Shown one piece after another: positions 44,371-54,093 of a stretch of 64,000 nucleotides of DNA. This DNA is from Sphingosinithalassobacter sp. CS137 (GTDB lineage: Bacteria; Pseudomonadota; Alphaproteobacteria; Sphingomonadales; Sphingomonadaceae). Below the pieces are notes generated by a model. The model saw only the letters and a list, made by a program, of their open reading frames with translations. It did no database searches and was not told the DNA's origin. The stretch lies in assembly GCF_014334115.1 (NCBI RefSeq), contig NZ_CP060494.1, positions 2,510,501 to 2,574,500 of the forward strand, given 5' to 3'. Within the stretch, counting starts at the first letter, position 1. Each line of letters starts with the position of its first letter. The position numbers were made by a program, and so were the translations under genes.

Positions 44371-45045
44371 TCAGCCCCGACGCGTGAGCGTCGCGCGCCA
44401 GACATAGCCACGCAGCCGCGAGCGGAAATCGAGTTCGAGTCCGTTCGCCTCCGCCACGCGCCGCAATACCGCCGGCAGCTCGCGGCGGGGATAGACGTGA
44501 AAGTCGTTCAGCGATTTGAAGTGCAGCTTCTTGGCGAGCTTCGGCAGGCGCTCATATTGGCCGAAGTCGACGATATGCAGGCTGCCGCCCGGCGCGAGCG
44601 AGGCGACGGCGCGCTCGATCGCTTCCTGCCAGGGCGGAATCATCGAAAGCGTATAGCTCATGAAGATGCGATCCACCGAGGGGATGCCGAAAAGTCGCTC
44701 GGTATCGAAGCTGCCGGCATCGGCCTGGGCCAGTTCGACTCGGTTCGCGAGACCCTTGCGCGAGAGTGAGGTGCGCGCCGTATCGAGCATCGCCTCGCTG
44801 ATGTCGAAGCCATAGAAACGTGCCTCGGGCCAATGGCGGGCGGCAACGATCAGGTTTCGTGCCGTGCCGCAGCCGACTTCGAGCACGGTGCCGCCCGGCG
44901 GGGGCGCCAGATCGCGGATCAGCGCGTCGCGGCCGAGCAGGTAGAACTTGCGCGTGGCGTCGTAGATGTGGCGATGGAAGCCGTAGACGCTGTCCATCAG
45001 CCCCTTCTGGTCGGCGGCGGCGCCGTCCGTGCCCGCCCCGCTCAT
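44371..45045 (-). CDS. btaB: Diacylglyceryl-homoserine N-methyltransferase BtaB
   Basis: A 224-aa SAM-dependent methyltransferase that trimethylates diacylglyceryl-homoserine to the betaine lipid DGTS. GTVLEVGCGTARNL is the SAM motif I, YGFDISEAMLDTAR motif II, and FMSYTLSMIPPWQEAIERA and GGSLHIVDFGQ follow, as in BtaB of Rhodobacter and Sinorhizobium. ATG 45045 overlaps the btaA stop (ATGA), which fixes the start; the longer frame to 45252 is antisense of btaA. It needs btaA to supply its substrate. Confidence 0.92.
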   Translation of the reverse strand: MSGAGTDGAAADQKGLMDSVYGFHRHIYDATRKFYLLGRDALIRDLAPPPGGTVLEVGCGTARNLIVAARHWPEARFYGFDISEAMLDTARTSLSRKGLANRVELAQADAGSFDTERLFGIPSVDRIFMSYTLSMIPPWQEAIERAVASLAPGGSLHIVDFGQYERLPKLAKKLHFKSLNDFHVYPRRELPAVLRRVAEANGLELDFRSRLRGYVWRATLTRRG

Positions 45046-46286
45046 CCGTGCGGCTTCAGCGTCCAGAGATGGACCATGCCATAGACCGAGGAACGGTCCC
45101 GCCGCGTCCAGTCGTCGAGCTTGTCCTGCGGGGCATATTCCCACTGAGACATCAGCTCTTCGGGAATGTGCCCCTTCACGACGTCCGGCTTTGCGGCGGT
45201 GCGATAGAGCACGCGGGCGCCAGGCTTTGCCGTGCGCGTGATCGCCGCCCACAGGCGCGTGAGCTGCTCGTCCGTCATCCAGTCCTGCGCATCGAGCAGG
45301 ATGTACCGGTCGAGCGACTGTGCGGGCATCGATTCGAGATATTCGGCCATGTTCTGGTGCCGGATCTCGATCCGATCGGCGCGGGTGCGCACCGCATCCC
45401 AGTTTTCGCGCTGAAGATAGGGGGGCAGGGGGGCGTCTTCGGTGCGGCCATAGCCGCGACCGAACGCCTGCCAGGCGAAATAATTGTCCTTGATGTCGAA
45501 ATCACAGGCCAGCTTGCGTAGCCGGCTGCGCAGTGCGCCGGTGATCCCCTCGGGGTCGTCGGCCTTCAGCAGGTCGTATTGCGCCGGAGGGATGCCGAGC
45601 CCGAACAGCGAGGCGGGATTGTCGACGATCCACCGCAGCAGCTTCTTGTCGAAGAAGGGGGCGAAGTTCCGATCGAAAATCTCGCACTGCTCTTCGCGGC
45701 TCTTGGCGCGCAGGATCTCGCTCGGATCGATCTTGTAGCGGTGGGCGAGCCAATGGACGAAGCCGATCAGCCTGCCGAGCAGCCCGTAGCGATAGAAATT
45801 CGCCTTGAACGCGCTGATCCGACGCACGCCATTGGGGCTGCGCTGCTCCCAATAGGCGCGCGACGTGGAGTCGAGATGCGGCCGGATGTGTTCGTGATAG
45901 GCGTCGATGTTCGCCTCGCGGTCGGCCAGGCCGAAGAAGCGATGGAAGCTCTCATAGTCGGGCAGGTGGAGCGCTGCCTGCTGCTTGAGATTGTTGAGCG
46001 CGACGTGCGCCGTGTTGAGATCGACCGCCGTAATCTTCCGGGGATCGGCGGTCAGATAGGACTGCACATTGCAGCCGCCCGACGCGATCGTCACCAGATG
46101 GTGGTCCGGCCCGAGTTCCAGCGCCTCCATGTCGACGATCGGGTCTTCCCAAATCTGCGCATAGACGAGGCCGCGGAAGGCGAAGGTGAAGGCGCGCTCG
46201 AGCAGCCCCTGCTTGGTCAGATGCTCGTGCCGGTGCACGGCACCGCGCACTGCGACATTCTTCGGCGACTTCGCCATCGATCCCAT
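45042..46286 (-). CDS. btaA: Diacylglycerol 3-amino-3-carboxypropyltransferase BtaA
   Basis: A 414-aa enzyme (DUF3419) that moves the 3-amino-3-carboxypropyl group of SAM to diacylglycerol, making diacylglyceryl-homoserine, the first step of phosphorus-free betaine lipid synthesis. Distinctive segments are GLVYAQIWEDPIVDMEAL, LVTIASGGCNVQSYL, KITAVDLNTAHVALNNLK and the C-terminal half with RYILLDAQDWMTDEQLTRLW. ATG 46286 has CAGGAG upstream. In studied relatives the pair is induced by phosphate limitation; a candidate operator lies 60-90 nt upstream. Confidence 0.94.
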   Translation of the reverse strand: MGSMAKSPKNVAVRGAVHRHEHLTKQGLLERAFTFAFRGLVYAQIWEDPIVDMEALELGPDHHLVTIASGGCNVQSYLTADPRKITAVDLNTAHVALNNLKQQAALHLPDYESFHRFFGLADREANIDAYHEHIRPHLDSTSRAYWEQRSPNGVRRISAFKANFYRYGLLGRLIGFVHWLAHRYKIDPSEILRAKSREEQCEIFDRNFAPFFDKKLLRWIVDNPASLFGLGIPPAQYDLLKADDPEGITGALRSRLRKLACDFDIKDNYFAWQAFGRGYGRTEDAPLPPYLQRENWDAVRTRADRIEIRHQNMAEYLESMPAQSLDRYILLDAQDWMTDEQLTRLWAAITRTAKPGARVLYRTAAKPDVVKGHIPEELMSQWEYAPQDKLDDWTRRDRSSVYGMVHLWTLKPHG

Positions 46287-46345
46287 TGCAGACTCCTGGA
46301 GGGGTTCCGCGCCTCGGGCGGAAGCGCGCGAGCACTAGGCTCGCA

Positions 46346-46376
46346 TTGTGACGGTTTGGCGTCTCACATGTGACAC
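46346..46376 (-). promoter_or_regulatory. Candidate operator upstream of btaA
   Basis: On the minus strand, TGTCACA (46375-46369) and CGTCACA (46353-46347) are direct repeats 22 nt apart, two turns of the 11-bp phasing used by PhoB boxes, with a poor middle unit. The first overlaps a perfect 10-bp palindrome, TCACATGTGA (46364-46373), that could instead be a site for a dimeric regulator. Position (~60-90 nt before btaA) is right; identity is uncertain. Confidence 0.35.
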
Positions 46377-46510
46377 GGCCTGCCCGAAATCAATCCCTCC
46401 CACCCGACGGGAGAAGCATGCCGCCCCGGCTGAGGCACGGAACATCGGCCTCGGCGGCAGCGCCGCCGGCTCCGGGGAGCCGACGGCGCCGGTTGCAGCT
46501 GGTGAAGGGA

Positions 46511-47428
46511 TCAATAAGCGATCCGCTCCGCGTTCAGCGCGCGTTGGGCCAGGAAGTGCTGGAGGCTGTCCTCGCCAGCAAGGTGCCCCGCTCCGACGGC
46601 GACGAAGGCGGTGCCCGGCTGATCCAGTCGCGCGTCGATCCACTCGGCCCAGCGGGCGTTGCGATCGGCCAGAAGGCGCCGCGCGAGTTCGGGCTCGTCG
46701 CGCAGTTCCTCGTTGAGCAGCGCGCCCAGCGCATCGGGATCGCCGTTCGCCCAGAGCACGACCATATTGTCGAGCATCGGCCCCATCTCATCGACCTGAT
46801 CGAGCACGCTGACGAAGTAGCGCGTCTGGAGATCGGCGGGCATGCTGTCGAAGATCATCAGCTGCTCTTCGGCCGTTTCGAGGCCGCTGACCGGCTTGCC
46901 GGCTTCCTCGGCGGCGGCGCTGATCATGCGCTCGGCGCCGGTGCTGGGATCGAAGCCGAGCTTCTGGAGCTTGACCGCCGTGATCGTGAGGCCGGCGAGC
47001 CAGGGATCGAAGCGATCGAGGGCGGCGACCGGCAGGCCCGTCTCGGCGGCGGCTGCGGCGAGCGCGGCGCGCTTGTCCTCGGGAAGCTGCTCGGTGAGCG
47101 TGGGTCCGGACATGTTCATGCCGGTGCGCATCACCAGCGCCTGCATCTCCGCCTCGTCGGGCTCGACCATTTCCAGCACGATTTCGTCGCTGGCTTCAAA
47201 TGCGTTTTTCACCGCTTCGTCGAACCAGCTCAGACCGGGCTTGAGCACATGGACGGTGCCGAACAGGTAGATGGTCGTGTCCTCGTCCTTGACGACCCAC
47301 AGCGCGGGATCGGCGTCTTGCACCGGCGCAGCCTGCGAATGCGCCTGCGTATCCACCTGAGCCTGACCCGCGGCGGGGGCGAGCACCAGCGCCATCGCGG
47401 CACCGGCACGAAGAAAGGTCTTCAACAT
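46511..47428 (-). CDS. TraB/GumN family protein, secreted
   Basis: A 305-aa protein with a cleavable signal (MLKTFLRAGAAMALVLAPAAGQAQ) and the TraB/GumN fold. The conserved GTVHVLKPGLSWF near residue 57 (G-x-x-H metal-like motif), EIVLEMVEPDE, the central LQKLGFDPSTGAERMI, GLETAEEQLMIFD and the C-terminal AFVAVGAGHLAGEDSL (GxGH) are family hallmarks. Relatives act as metal-dependent proteases (Tiki) or in polysaccharide secretion loci (GumN); here the role is unknown, in the periplasm or outside. It lies 31 nt after the small membrane gene, suggesting one transcript. Confidence 0.9.
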   Translation of the reverse strand: MLKTFLRAGAAMALVLAPAAGQAQVDTQAHSQAAPVQDADPALWVVKDEDTTIYLFGTVHVLKPGLSWFDEAVKNAFEASDEIVLEMVEPDEAEMQALVMRTGMNMSGPTLTEQLPEDKRAALAAAAAETGLPVAALDRFDPWLAGLTITAVKLQKLGFDPSTGAERMISAAAEEAGKPVSGLETAEEQLMIFDSMPADLQTRYFVSVLDQVDEMGPMLDNMVVLWANGDPDALGALLNEELRDEPELARRLLADRNARWAEWIDARLDQPGTAFVAVGAGHLAGEDSLQHFLAQRALNAERIAY

Positions 47429-47459
47429 GTTCGTGTCTCCTCGAGAGTGACCGCACCGG

Positions 47460-47912
47460 TCAGGGATGGAACTTCTTCCAGGAATAGGTCGCGATCAGTG
47501 CGAAATAAGTGGCGCCAAAGAGAATCTCGTGGTGCGGCTCGGGCGTGATTCCGCCCTTCCAGAGCAGCCACCAGCTCATGTACGTCAGAAAGTAGAAGTT
47601 CAGCGTCAGCATGCCGCTCCACAGGCAGGCGTTGCGCTCCAGCTCGTCGATCCGCCGCCAGTAGATCACGCTTCCGGCCGTCACCGTGACGACCGTGACG
47701 AGTGCCGCCGCCACCGCAGCTGCGGGCGGAAGCGCGCTGACCATCCGCTCGGTGCCCCCCTCCAGCGCCGCCAACACGAACCCGAGGATGCCGCCGATCA
47801 CGCCGGTGGCGATGATGGGGCGCATGACGCGCCGGCGCCTCAGCACGGTAGCACGCTCGCCTTCGCCCATCCGATCAATCACAAGCCTGCTCCCCGCCAT
47901 TCTCGCCATCAT
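47460..47912 (-). CDS. Four-helix membrane protein paired with an XRE regulator
   Basis: A 150-aa membrane protein with four helices (about residues 30-50, 60-82, 95-116, 128-145) and a basic N-terminus. Such proteins typically sit beside short XRE regulators of the same small operon and are often annotated only as hypothetical. ATG 47912 has GAGGAGA 6-7 nt upstream, giving a 38-nt overlap with the regulator gene, so the pair is translationally linked. Function unknown; a sensor or anti-regulator partner role for the XRE protein is inference from gene order only. Confidence 0.75.
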   Translation of the reverse strand: MMARMAGSRLVIDRMGEGERATVLRRRRVMRPIIATGVIGGILGFVLAALEGGTERMVSALPPAAAVAAALVTVVTVTAGSVIYWRRIDELERNACLWSGMLTLNFYFLTYMSWWLLWKGGITPEPHHEILFGATYFALIATYSWKKFHP

Positions 47913-48102
47913 CGAAAATCTCCTCGATCCGCATGCCGAACACTCGGCCGATCCTGAAGGCGAGCGGGAGCGAGGGATCGTATTTCCCTGTCTCGATCGC
48001 GTTCACCGCCTGGCGCGAGACGCCCAGCCGTCCACCGAGTTCTGCCTGGCTCCAGTCGCGCTCCGCACGCAGCACCTTCAGCCGGTTCTTCATGCGGCCC
48101 AT
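47875..48102 (-). CDS. Short XRE family regulator
   Basis: A 75-aa protein that is almost entirely one helix-turn-helix: NRLKVLRAERDWSQAELGGRLGVSRQAVNAIETGKYDPSLPLAFRI (residues ~6-50), followed by GRVFGMRIEEIFDDGE, the usual dimerising end of the short YozG/YgzD-like type. ATG 48102 has AAGGAG 4-8 nt upstream; the ORF extends to 48180 without support. Its upstream region contains a 16-nt inverted repeat that may be its own operator. Downstream is the overlapping four-helix membrane gene. Confidence 0.9.
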   Translation of the reverse strand: MGRMKNRLKVLRAERDWSQAELGGRLGVSRQAVNAIETGKYDPSLPLAFRIGRVFGMRIEEIFDDGENGGEQACD

Positions 48103-48129
48103 CGTCTCCTTCTGGTCGACCCCGAAAGT

Positions 48130-48145
48130 GTCAGGCGTCCCTGAC
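48130..48145. promoter_or_regulatory. Inverted repeat, candidate XRE operator
   Basis: GTCAGG-CGTC-CCTGAC is a perfect 6-bp inverted repeat with a 4-nt spacer, 28 nt upstream of the XRE start. Half-sites recur nearby as CCTGAC (48180-48185) and TGTCA/TGACA variants at 48149-48154 and 48169-48173. Clustering in a divergent promoter region suggests autoregulation, possibly also of the hydrolase-OsmC gene, whose upstream TTGACA is at 48202-48207. Confidence 0.45.
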
Positions 48146-48254
48146 TTTGTGACAGCGAGTCCTGGCGGTGTCAACAACACCTGACTAAAAGCGCTCTATA
48201 GTTGACAAACGGGCTCTGCTATCGGGATGCTGCGAGAAAGACAGGGAGGGCGCG

Positions 48255-49487
48255 ATGCCGAGCCAGGCGATTGAATTCCAAGGCTCTTCTGGCCAGAGCC
48301 TCGCGGCGCGGCTGGAGCTCCCGGTCGGACCGATCCGTGCAGTGGCGCTGTTCGCGCATTGCTTCACCTGCACGATGAACAGCCATGCCGCGAATCGAAT
48401 CACGACTGCGCTGGCAGGCGCCGGGATCGCGACGATGCGATTTGACTTCACGGGCCTTGGCGGCAGCGAGGGCGACTTCGCCAATGCGCATTTCCTCGGC
48501 GATGTGGCCGACATCGTCGCGGCGGCCGATCATCTGAGGGCGTCGATCGCAGCGCCCGCACTGTTGATCGGGCACAGTCTGGGCGGCGCGGCCGTGTTGG
48601 CGGCGGCGGAACGGATTCCCGAGGCGCGCGGCGTGGTGACGATCGGGGCGCCGTTCGATCCCGCGCATGTGCTCGAGGCGATCCGCGGCGATCTGGCGGC
48701 GATCGAACGTGAAGGCGCCGGCGCGGTGACGATCGGCGGCCGCAGCTTCCGCATCGGCGCGCAGTTCCTGCATTCGCTGCGCGCGCAGGATCCGGCGATC
48801 CGGATCGGCGCGATCGGCCGTGCGCTGCTGGTGCTGCACGCCCCGGGCGACGAAGTGGTGGGGATCGACAACGCCCGGCTGATCTTCGACGCGGCACGGC
48901 ACCCGAAGAGCTTCGTCACGCTCGACGATGCCGACCATCTGCTCACGCGGCGCAGCGACGCGGCCTATGTCGCCGCGCTGATCGCCGCCTGGGCCGAACG
49001 CTATCTGGCGCCCGCCGAAGCGGCGCCGATGGTGGCGGAAGGCGAAGTGTTCGCCGGCAATGCGGGCGGCAAGTTCGGCACGACCGTGCGGACGCATCTT
49101 CACAGTCTGGTCGCCGACGAGCCGGTGGCCGTGGGGGGCGAGGACGCGGGGCCGGGCCCGTACGACCTGCTGCTGGGCGCGCTGGGCGCATGCACTTCGA
49201 TGACGCTCAAGCTCTATGCGGCGCGCAAGGACATTCCGCTCGAGGACGTTGCGATCCGGCTGACGCATGACCGCAACCATGGCGTGGATTGCGACCATTG
49301 CACCGATCCGGCTTCAAAGATCGAAGCGATCGAGCGGACGATCCGAATGACCGGCCCGCTGAGCGAGTCGCAGCGCGCCGATCTGATGCGGATCGCCGAC
49401 AAATGCCCTGTGCACCGGACGCTTACCGGCGAGCTGCACGTGCATACGCGCGAGGAGCCGCAGTCGGCGGACGAGGCTGATCGCTAG
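48255..49487 (+). CDS. Alpha/beta-hydrolase - OsmC fusion protein
   Basis: A 410-aa two-domain protein. Residues ~1-250 form an alpha/beta hydrolase with nucleophile elbow GHSLGG (Ser108), [13 protein letters not shown] and the terminal [11 protein letters not shown]is region. Residues ~265-400 form an OsmC/Ohr domain: [19 protein letters not shown] with peroxidatic Cys313 and [11 protein letters not shown] with resolving Cys384. OsmC proteins reduce organic hydroperoxides by a thiol mechanism; the fusion is known in proteobacteria as a bifunctional alpha/beta hydrolase/OsmC protein. Coupling de-esterification to peroxide reduction of fatty peroxides is plausible but unproven. Its stop shares CTAG 49484-49487 with the next gene. 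Confidence 0.93.
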   Translation: MPSQAIEFQGSSGQSLAARLELPVGPIRAVALFAHCFTCTMNSHAANRITTALAGAGIATMRFDFTGLGGSEGDFANAHFLGDVADIVAAADHLRASIAAPALLIGHSLGGAAVLAAAERIPEARGVVTIGAPFDPAHVLEAIRGDLAAIEREGAGAVTIGGRSFRIGAQFLHSLRAQDPAIRIGAIGRALLVLHAPGDEVVGIDNARLIFDAARHPKSFVTLDDADHLLTRRSDAAYVAALIAAWAERYLAPAEAAPMVAEGEVFAGNAGGKFGTTVRTHLHSLVADEPVAVGGEDAGPGPYDLLLGALGACTSMTLKLYAARKDIPLEDVAIRLTHDRNHGVDCDHCTDPASKIEAIERTIRMTGPLSESQRADLMRIADKCPVHRTLTGELHVHTREEPQSADEADR

Positions 49488-50710
49488 CCCAGCAGTTGCT
49501 TGAGCGGAACGCTCGTGTCGGCGAGCCGCTCCGGATCGACGACCGCTCCCGGCTCGACCAGCTTGCGTCCCTGAACATAGTCCTTGACCCTGTTCACGCA
49601 GTCGAGCGCGATTACCCGGCCCGAGCGCAGATAGACGAGCGAGAAGCTGCGGTCCGCCGGATCGCCGCGAACGACTGCGGTGTCATGGCCGGCCGACAGC
49701 CCGACGGTCTGCAGCTTCAGGTCATATTGGTTCGACCAGAACCAGGGGACGGCCTGATAGGTCGCGTCGATTCCACAGATCGTCTTCGCGGCCACCGTGG
49801 CCTGATCGTTCGCGTTCTGCACCGATTCGAGGCGGATAGGCCCGTCTTCCGCGAAGCGATTGGCGTGCAGCGCACAGTCACCGACGGCATAGATTTCGGG
49901 AAGCGTCGTGCGGCATTGCGCGTCGACCAGCACGCCGTTCTCACCCTGCGCGCCCACGGCGTAGAGCGGATCGGTCGCGGGGAGGATGCCGATGCCGACG
50001 ATCACCATTTCGGCAGGAACGCTGCTGCCGTCACCGAGCCGTACGCCGCAGGCAGCGCCGTCCCGATCCTCGATGCAGCCGACCTCGACGCCCAGCCGGA
50101 TGTCCACGCCATGGGCGCGATGCTCGTCCTCGAAGAAACGCGACAGCGGCGTGCCCGCAACTCGGGCAAGAACGCGATCCTGCGCCTCGAGAACGCAAAC
50201 CTTCTTGCCGAGCTTGGTGAGCACCGCGGCCGCTTCCAGTCCGATGTACCCGCCTCCGATCACCGCCACACGAGTCACGTCCGGCAGTTCGGCGATCATT
50301 GCGTCGACGTCGGCGCGACTGCGTACCGTGTGAACGCCCTTCAGCGCCGCGCCCGAACAGGTGAGCCGCCGCGCGCGCCCGCCGGTCGCCCAGACGAGCG
50401 CTCCATAGCCGAATGTCTCACCCGCCTCGGTGGTGACTTCATGCGCGCCGGGATCGACGCGGACCACACGGCGGCCAGGCAGCATCGCCACGTCGCGCTC
50501 CGCCCAGAAAGCGGGGGGGCGTATCAACAGGCGCTCAAACGGTTTCTCCCCGGCGAGATACTCCTTGGAAAGCGGCGGGCGCTCGTAGGGCAGCTCGGGC
50601 TCGTCGCCGGCGATTCCGATCGTACCGGTAAAGCCGTTCTGCCGCAGTGCGATCGCCGTCTGTGCACCGCCATGGCCGGCGCCGACGATCAGCACGTCGA
50701 ATCGGCTCAT
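49484..50710 (-). CDS. FAD-dependent ferredoxin reductase-type oxidoreductase
   Basis: A 408-aa NAD(P)H-dependent flavoprotein of the ferredoxin/rhodocoxin-reductase (BphA4/PdR) family. FAD Rossmann motif [17 protein letters not shown] at residues ~5-21, [16 protein letters not shown] motif [17 protein letters not shown] (~150), a C-terminal FAD site [11 protein letters not shown], and [16 protein letters not shown] close to the end. Such reductases feed electrons to 2Fe-2S ferredoxins and P450 or Rieske oxygenases, but no ferredoxin or oxygenase gene lies beside it. ATG 50710 overlaps the fghA stop (ATGA), so it is likely co-translated with the formaldehyde-detoxification genes. Confidence 0.92.
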   Translation of the reverse strand: MSRFDVLIVGAGHGGAQTAIALRQNGFTGTIGIAGDEPELPYERPPLSKEYLAGEKPFERLLIRPPAFWAERDVAMLPGRRVVRVDPGAHEVTTEAGETFGYGALVWATGGRARRLTCSGAALKGVHTVRSRADVDAMIAELPDVTRVAVIGGGYIGLEAAAVLTKLGKKVCVLEAQDRVLARVAGTPLSRFFEDEHRAHGVDIRLGVEVGCIEDRDGAACGVRLGDGSSVPAEMVIVGIGILPATDPLYAVGAQGENGVLVDAQCRTTLPEIYAVGDCALHANRFAEDGPIRLESVQNANDQATVAAKTICGIDATYQAVPWFWSNQYDLKLQTVGLSAGHDTAVVRGDPADRSFSLVYLRSGRVIALDCVNRVKDYVQGRKLVEPGAVVDPERLADTSVPLKQLLG

Positions 50711-51546
50711 GTGTTCAGCCTCTCGGCGTGCCACGCGACATGATCGGCGAGGAAGGTGGAGATGAAATAATAGCTGTGGTCATATCCCGGCTGCATCCGC
50801 AGCGTCAGGTCGATGCCTGCCTCGCGGCATGCGGCCTCGAGCAGCTCGGGCTTGAGTTGTTCGACGAGGAACTGGTCGGCATCGCCCTGGTCGACCAGCA
50901 GCTCGGGAAGCCGCGCGCCATCGGCGATCAGCGCGCACGCGTCGTAGCGCCGCCACGCGGCCTTGTCCGCGCTGCCCAGATAGCCGCCCAGCGCCTTTTC
51001 GCCCCAGGGACAGGCGAGCGGCGAGGCGATCGGCGCGAAGGCGGAGACGCTGGCGAAGCGATCGGGGTTACGCAGCGCGATGGTCAGCGCGCCGTGGCCG
51101 CCCATCGAATGGCCGGTGATCGACTGGCGGGTGAGGTCCGCCGCCGGGAACTGCGCGGCGATCAGCGCGGGAAGCTCTTCCTCGATATAGCTGCGCATGC
51201 GGTAATTGGTCGCCCAGGGTTCCTCTGTCGCATCGACGTAGAAGCCTGCGCCCTTGCCGAAATCATAGCCATCCGTATCGGGCACATCGTCGCCGCGCGG
51301 GCTGGTGTCGGGCGCGATGAAGATCACGCCATGCTCTGCGCAAGCGGCGCGATACTCGCCCTTTTCGGTCACGTTGGCGTGAGTGCAGGTGAGGCCGGAG
51401 AGATACCAGAGCACCGGCAGCTTCGCGCCATCCGCGTGCGGCGGGACATAGACCGAGAAGGTCATGTCGGTGCCGGTGACGGTGGAGGCATGGCGATGGA
51501 CGCCTTGGGTGCCGCCATGCGCCATGTTCGTCGAAAGCGTTTCCAA
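50707..51546 (-). CDS. fghA: S-formylglutathione hydrolase
   Basis: A 279-aa esterase-D-type serine hydrolase that splits S-formylglutathione into formate and glutathione, the second step of glutathione-dependent formaldehyde oxidation. [36 protein letters not shown], the nucleophile elbow [10 protein letters not shown] (Ser147), the Asp in [10 protein letters not shown] and the His in [10 protein letters not shown] all match. Starts [12 protein letters not shown] at 51546. The class III alcohol dehydrogenase of the first step lies ~1 kb upstream on the same strand, with a VOC and a cupin gene between. Confidence 0.96.
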   Translation of the reverse strand: METLSTNMAHGGTQGVHRHASTVTGTDMTFSVYVPPHADGAKLPVLWYLSGLTCTHANVTEKGEYRAACAEHGVIFIAPDTSPRGDDVPDTDGYDFGKGAGFYVDATEEPWATNYRMRSYIEEELPALIAAQFPAADLTRQSITGHSMGGHGALTIALRNPDRFASVSAFAPIASPLACPWGEKALGGYLGSADKAAWRRYDACALIADGARLPELLVDQGDADQFLVEQLKPELLEAACREAGIDLTLRMQPGYDHSYYFISTFLADHVAWHAERLNT

Positions 51547-51583
51547 CTCTCTCTCCCGGGAACTCGACTCGCGGAAATCCGCC

Positions 51584-51646
51584 GAAGGTCACTGAAAAGT
51601 CGCACCTCCGCGCGCGGGTGTGCGCGCACGCCCGCGCGCAAAGACC
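51584..51646. repeat. GAAGGTC/GTCGCACCTC element with alternating CG, copy 1
   Basis: GAAGGTC, ACTGAAAAGTCGCACCTC and then a GC-alternating stretch (CGCGCGCGGGTGTGCGCGCA) lie just upstream of fghA. A similar block with GAAGGTC, ACTAAGGTCGCACCTC and a CG-alternating run is at 62884-62943. The alternating purine-pyrimidine part could adopt Z-DNA. It may be a dispersed intergenic element of this genome. Confidence 0.5.
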
Positions 51647-51712
51647 GATTCTAATTCCAGCGTGCGCCCAGCATTTCAGCGCAAATCCTATTATGGAAGC
51701 CCAAATCGTGTC

Positions 51713-52069
51713 TCAGGCTGCGATGGGCGGCCGCTGGGGCGAACCCTCGCCGACATTGTCGGTGCCGCGCGGTTCGAGATTCAGGATCCGCACCTCGCCG
51801 CGCCGCGCGACCGGCCGGTGCTCGACTCCGCGGGGAACGACATAGAGGTCTCCCGGGCCGAGCGTGATCGTGCGGTCGCGCAGTTCGATATCGAGTTCGC
51901 CGTCCAGGACGAGGAAGAAATCATCGGTGTCCTCATGGACGTGCCAGATGAATTCGCCCTCGGCCCGGATCAGGCGGACGTCGTTGCCATTGTAGCTGCC
52001 GACGATGCGCGGCGCCCAATGATCGGAAAAGCCGGCGAATTTCTGGGGCAGATTGACCTTGTCGTCCAC
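51713..52069 (-). CDS. Cupin domain protein
   Basis: A 118-aa single-domain cupin. The two cupin motifs are clear: FIWHVHEDTDDFFLVLDGELDIEL (motif 1, His-x-His...Glu metal ligands) and GDLYVVPRGVEHRPVA (motif 2, final His). The start is GTG 52069, only 4 nt after the VOC stop; the longer ORF upstream overlaps VOC in another frame. Its function is unknown; the location between VOC and fghA suggests a side role in the same detoxification transcript. Confidence 0.85.
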   Translation of the reverse strand: MDDKVNLPQKFAGFSDHWAPRIVGSYNGNDVRLIRAEGEFIWHVHEDTDDFFLVLDGELDIELRDRTITLGPGDLYVVPRGVEHRPVARRGEVRILNLEPRGTDNVGEGSPQRPPIAA

Positions 52070-52073
52070 GCGG

Positions 52074-52475
52074 TCAGCCCGACTTGCGCGGGCGATACAT
52101 GCCGCACAGCTTGTTGCCGTCCGGATCGCGGACGTAGGAAAGGTGCACTTCTCCAAAGCTGCTCGCGCGCGGGCCGGGCGGGTCCTCGATCGAGGTGCCG
52201 CCATGGGCGACGCCCGCGTCGTGAAACGCCTTCACCTGCTCGGGCGAGCTGCACTTGAACCCGATCGTGCCGCCGTTCGCCGGGGTGGCGGGCGCGCCGT
52301 CGATCGGCTCGCTGACGCAGAAGCTGTTGCCCTCGTGCCGCCAGAACAGCCGCGTGATGCCGTCCTTGACGTCGCGGATCGGCTCGCCTTCGAACCCCAG
52401 CGTGCCGAGCACCGCGTTGTAGAACAGCCGCGCCTTTTCGACGTCGTTGGTGCCGACCATGATGTGGTTGAACAT
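52074..52475 (-). CDS. VOC family (glyoxalase/dioxygenase) protein
   Basis: A 133-aa vicinal-oxygen-chelate protein with two beta-alpha-beta-beta-beta modules: MFNHIMVGTNDVEKARLFYNAVLGTLG at the start and HLSYVRDPDGNKLCGMYRP at the end, with potential metal ligands His4 and those of the second module. Such proteins in glutathione-dependent formaldehyde loci are common but their chemistry is unknown. ATG 52475 follows GGAGAGGAAGC. It sits 24 nt after the adhC stop and 4 nt before the cupin start. Confidence 0.9.
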   Translation of the reverse strand: MFNHIMVGTNDVEKARLFYNAVLGTLGFEGEPIRDVKDGITRLFWRHEGNSFCVSEPIDGAPATPANGGTIGFKCSSPEQVKAFHDAGVAHGGTSIEDPPGPRASSFGEVHLSYVRDPDGNKLCGMYRPRKSG

Positions 52476-52499
52476 CGCTTCCTCTCCGTTCGTGTCGTA

Positions 52500-53612
<1,113 letters not shown>

Positions 53613-53687
53613 CACGATCTCCCAGAGGCTATTGGCGACCCTAATCGGGATCGCCGGCCGCGATGGCAACCAGGAGATGTCAGAAAA

Positions 53688-53762
<75 letters not shown>

Positions 53763-53853
53763 ACGCCGCGCGGGGGTCGCCCGAGCGGGAGGGGCCTATG
53801 TGCTTGGATGCCCCCGATTGTCAACCCGAAGCCCGGCGGTTTATCGACATGCC

Positions 53854-54000
53854 ATGAACGACGACGAGAAGAAGGCGCGGCTGGCGCAGGCGCTGCGCGA
53901 GAACCTGCGCAAGCGCAAGGCGCAGGCGCGCGAAGGGCGGGCGTCAGAGAATGCCGCTGGCGAACAGGATCGCCAGCGCGAGGACGGTGACCACGCCTAG
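53854..54000 (+). CDS. Small charged protein (48 aa)
   Basis: A 48-aa helical protein: NDDEKKARLAQALRENLRKRKAQAREGR, then an acidic/polar tail rich in E, Q, R and D. The pattern E-K-x-A-x-LA-x-ALR-x-NLR-RKAQAR is one I recall from short alphaproteobacterial hypothetical proteins, so it is probably real. Function unknown. Its last 57 nt are antisense to a 26-codon micro-ORF on the minus strand. Confidence 0.65.
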   Translation: MNDDEKKARLAQALRENLRKRKAQAREGRASENAAGEQDRQREDGDHA

Positions 54001-54024
54001 CGTCAGGCCGGATTTCCTCTGCAT
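53944..54024 (-). CDS. Micro-ORF, single membrane helix (26 aa)
   Basis: A 26-codon ORF with an excellent AAGGAG ribosome site 8 nt before ATG 54024. The product is a short basic head (MQRKSGLTLG) followed by one hydrophobic helix (VVTVLALAILFASGIL) ending at the C-terminus, a typical small inner-membrane peptide. It overlaps the 48-aa gene antisense by 57 nt. No family recognised. The translation start signal and clean hydrophobicity argue it is expressed. Confidence 0.55.
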   Translation of the reverse strand: MQRKSGLTLGVVTVLALAILFASGIL

Positions 54025-54066
54025 TTCGACTCTCCTTGGACTCCGCTTACTGCGCCGAAAGCTGGC

Positions 54067-54084
54067 CCCCCGCTTTCGCGGGGG
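54067..54084. terminator. GC-rich hairpin downstream of the aminopeptidase P gene
   Basis: CCCCCGC (54067-54073) and GCGGGGG (54078-54084) form a 7-bp stem with a TTTC loop, just beyond the aminopeptidase P stop. The same CCCCxGC-TTTCG-type hairpin recurs in the tandem repeat at the window end, so it may be a genome-wide intergenic palindrome that also serves termination. Confidence 0.45.
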
Positions 54085-54093
54085 CACCGGTGA

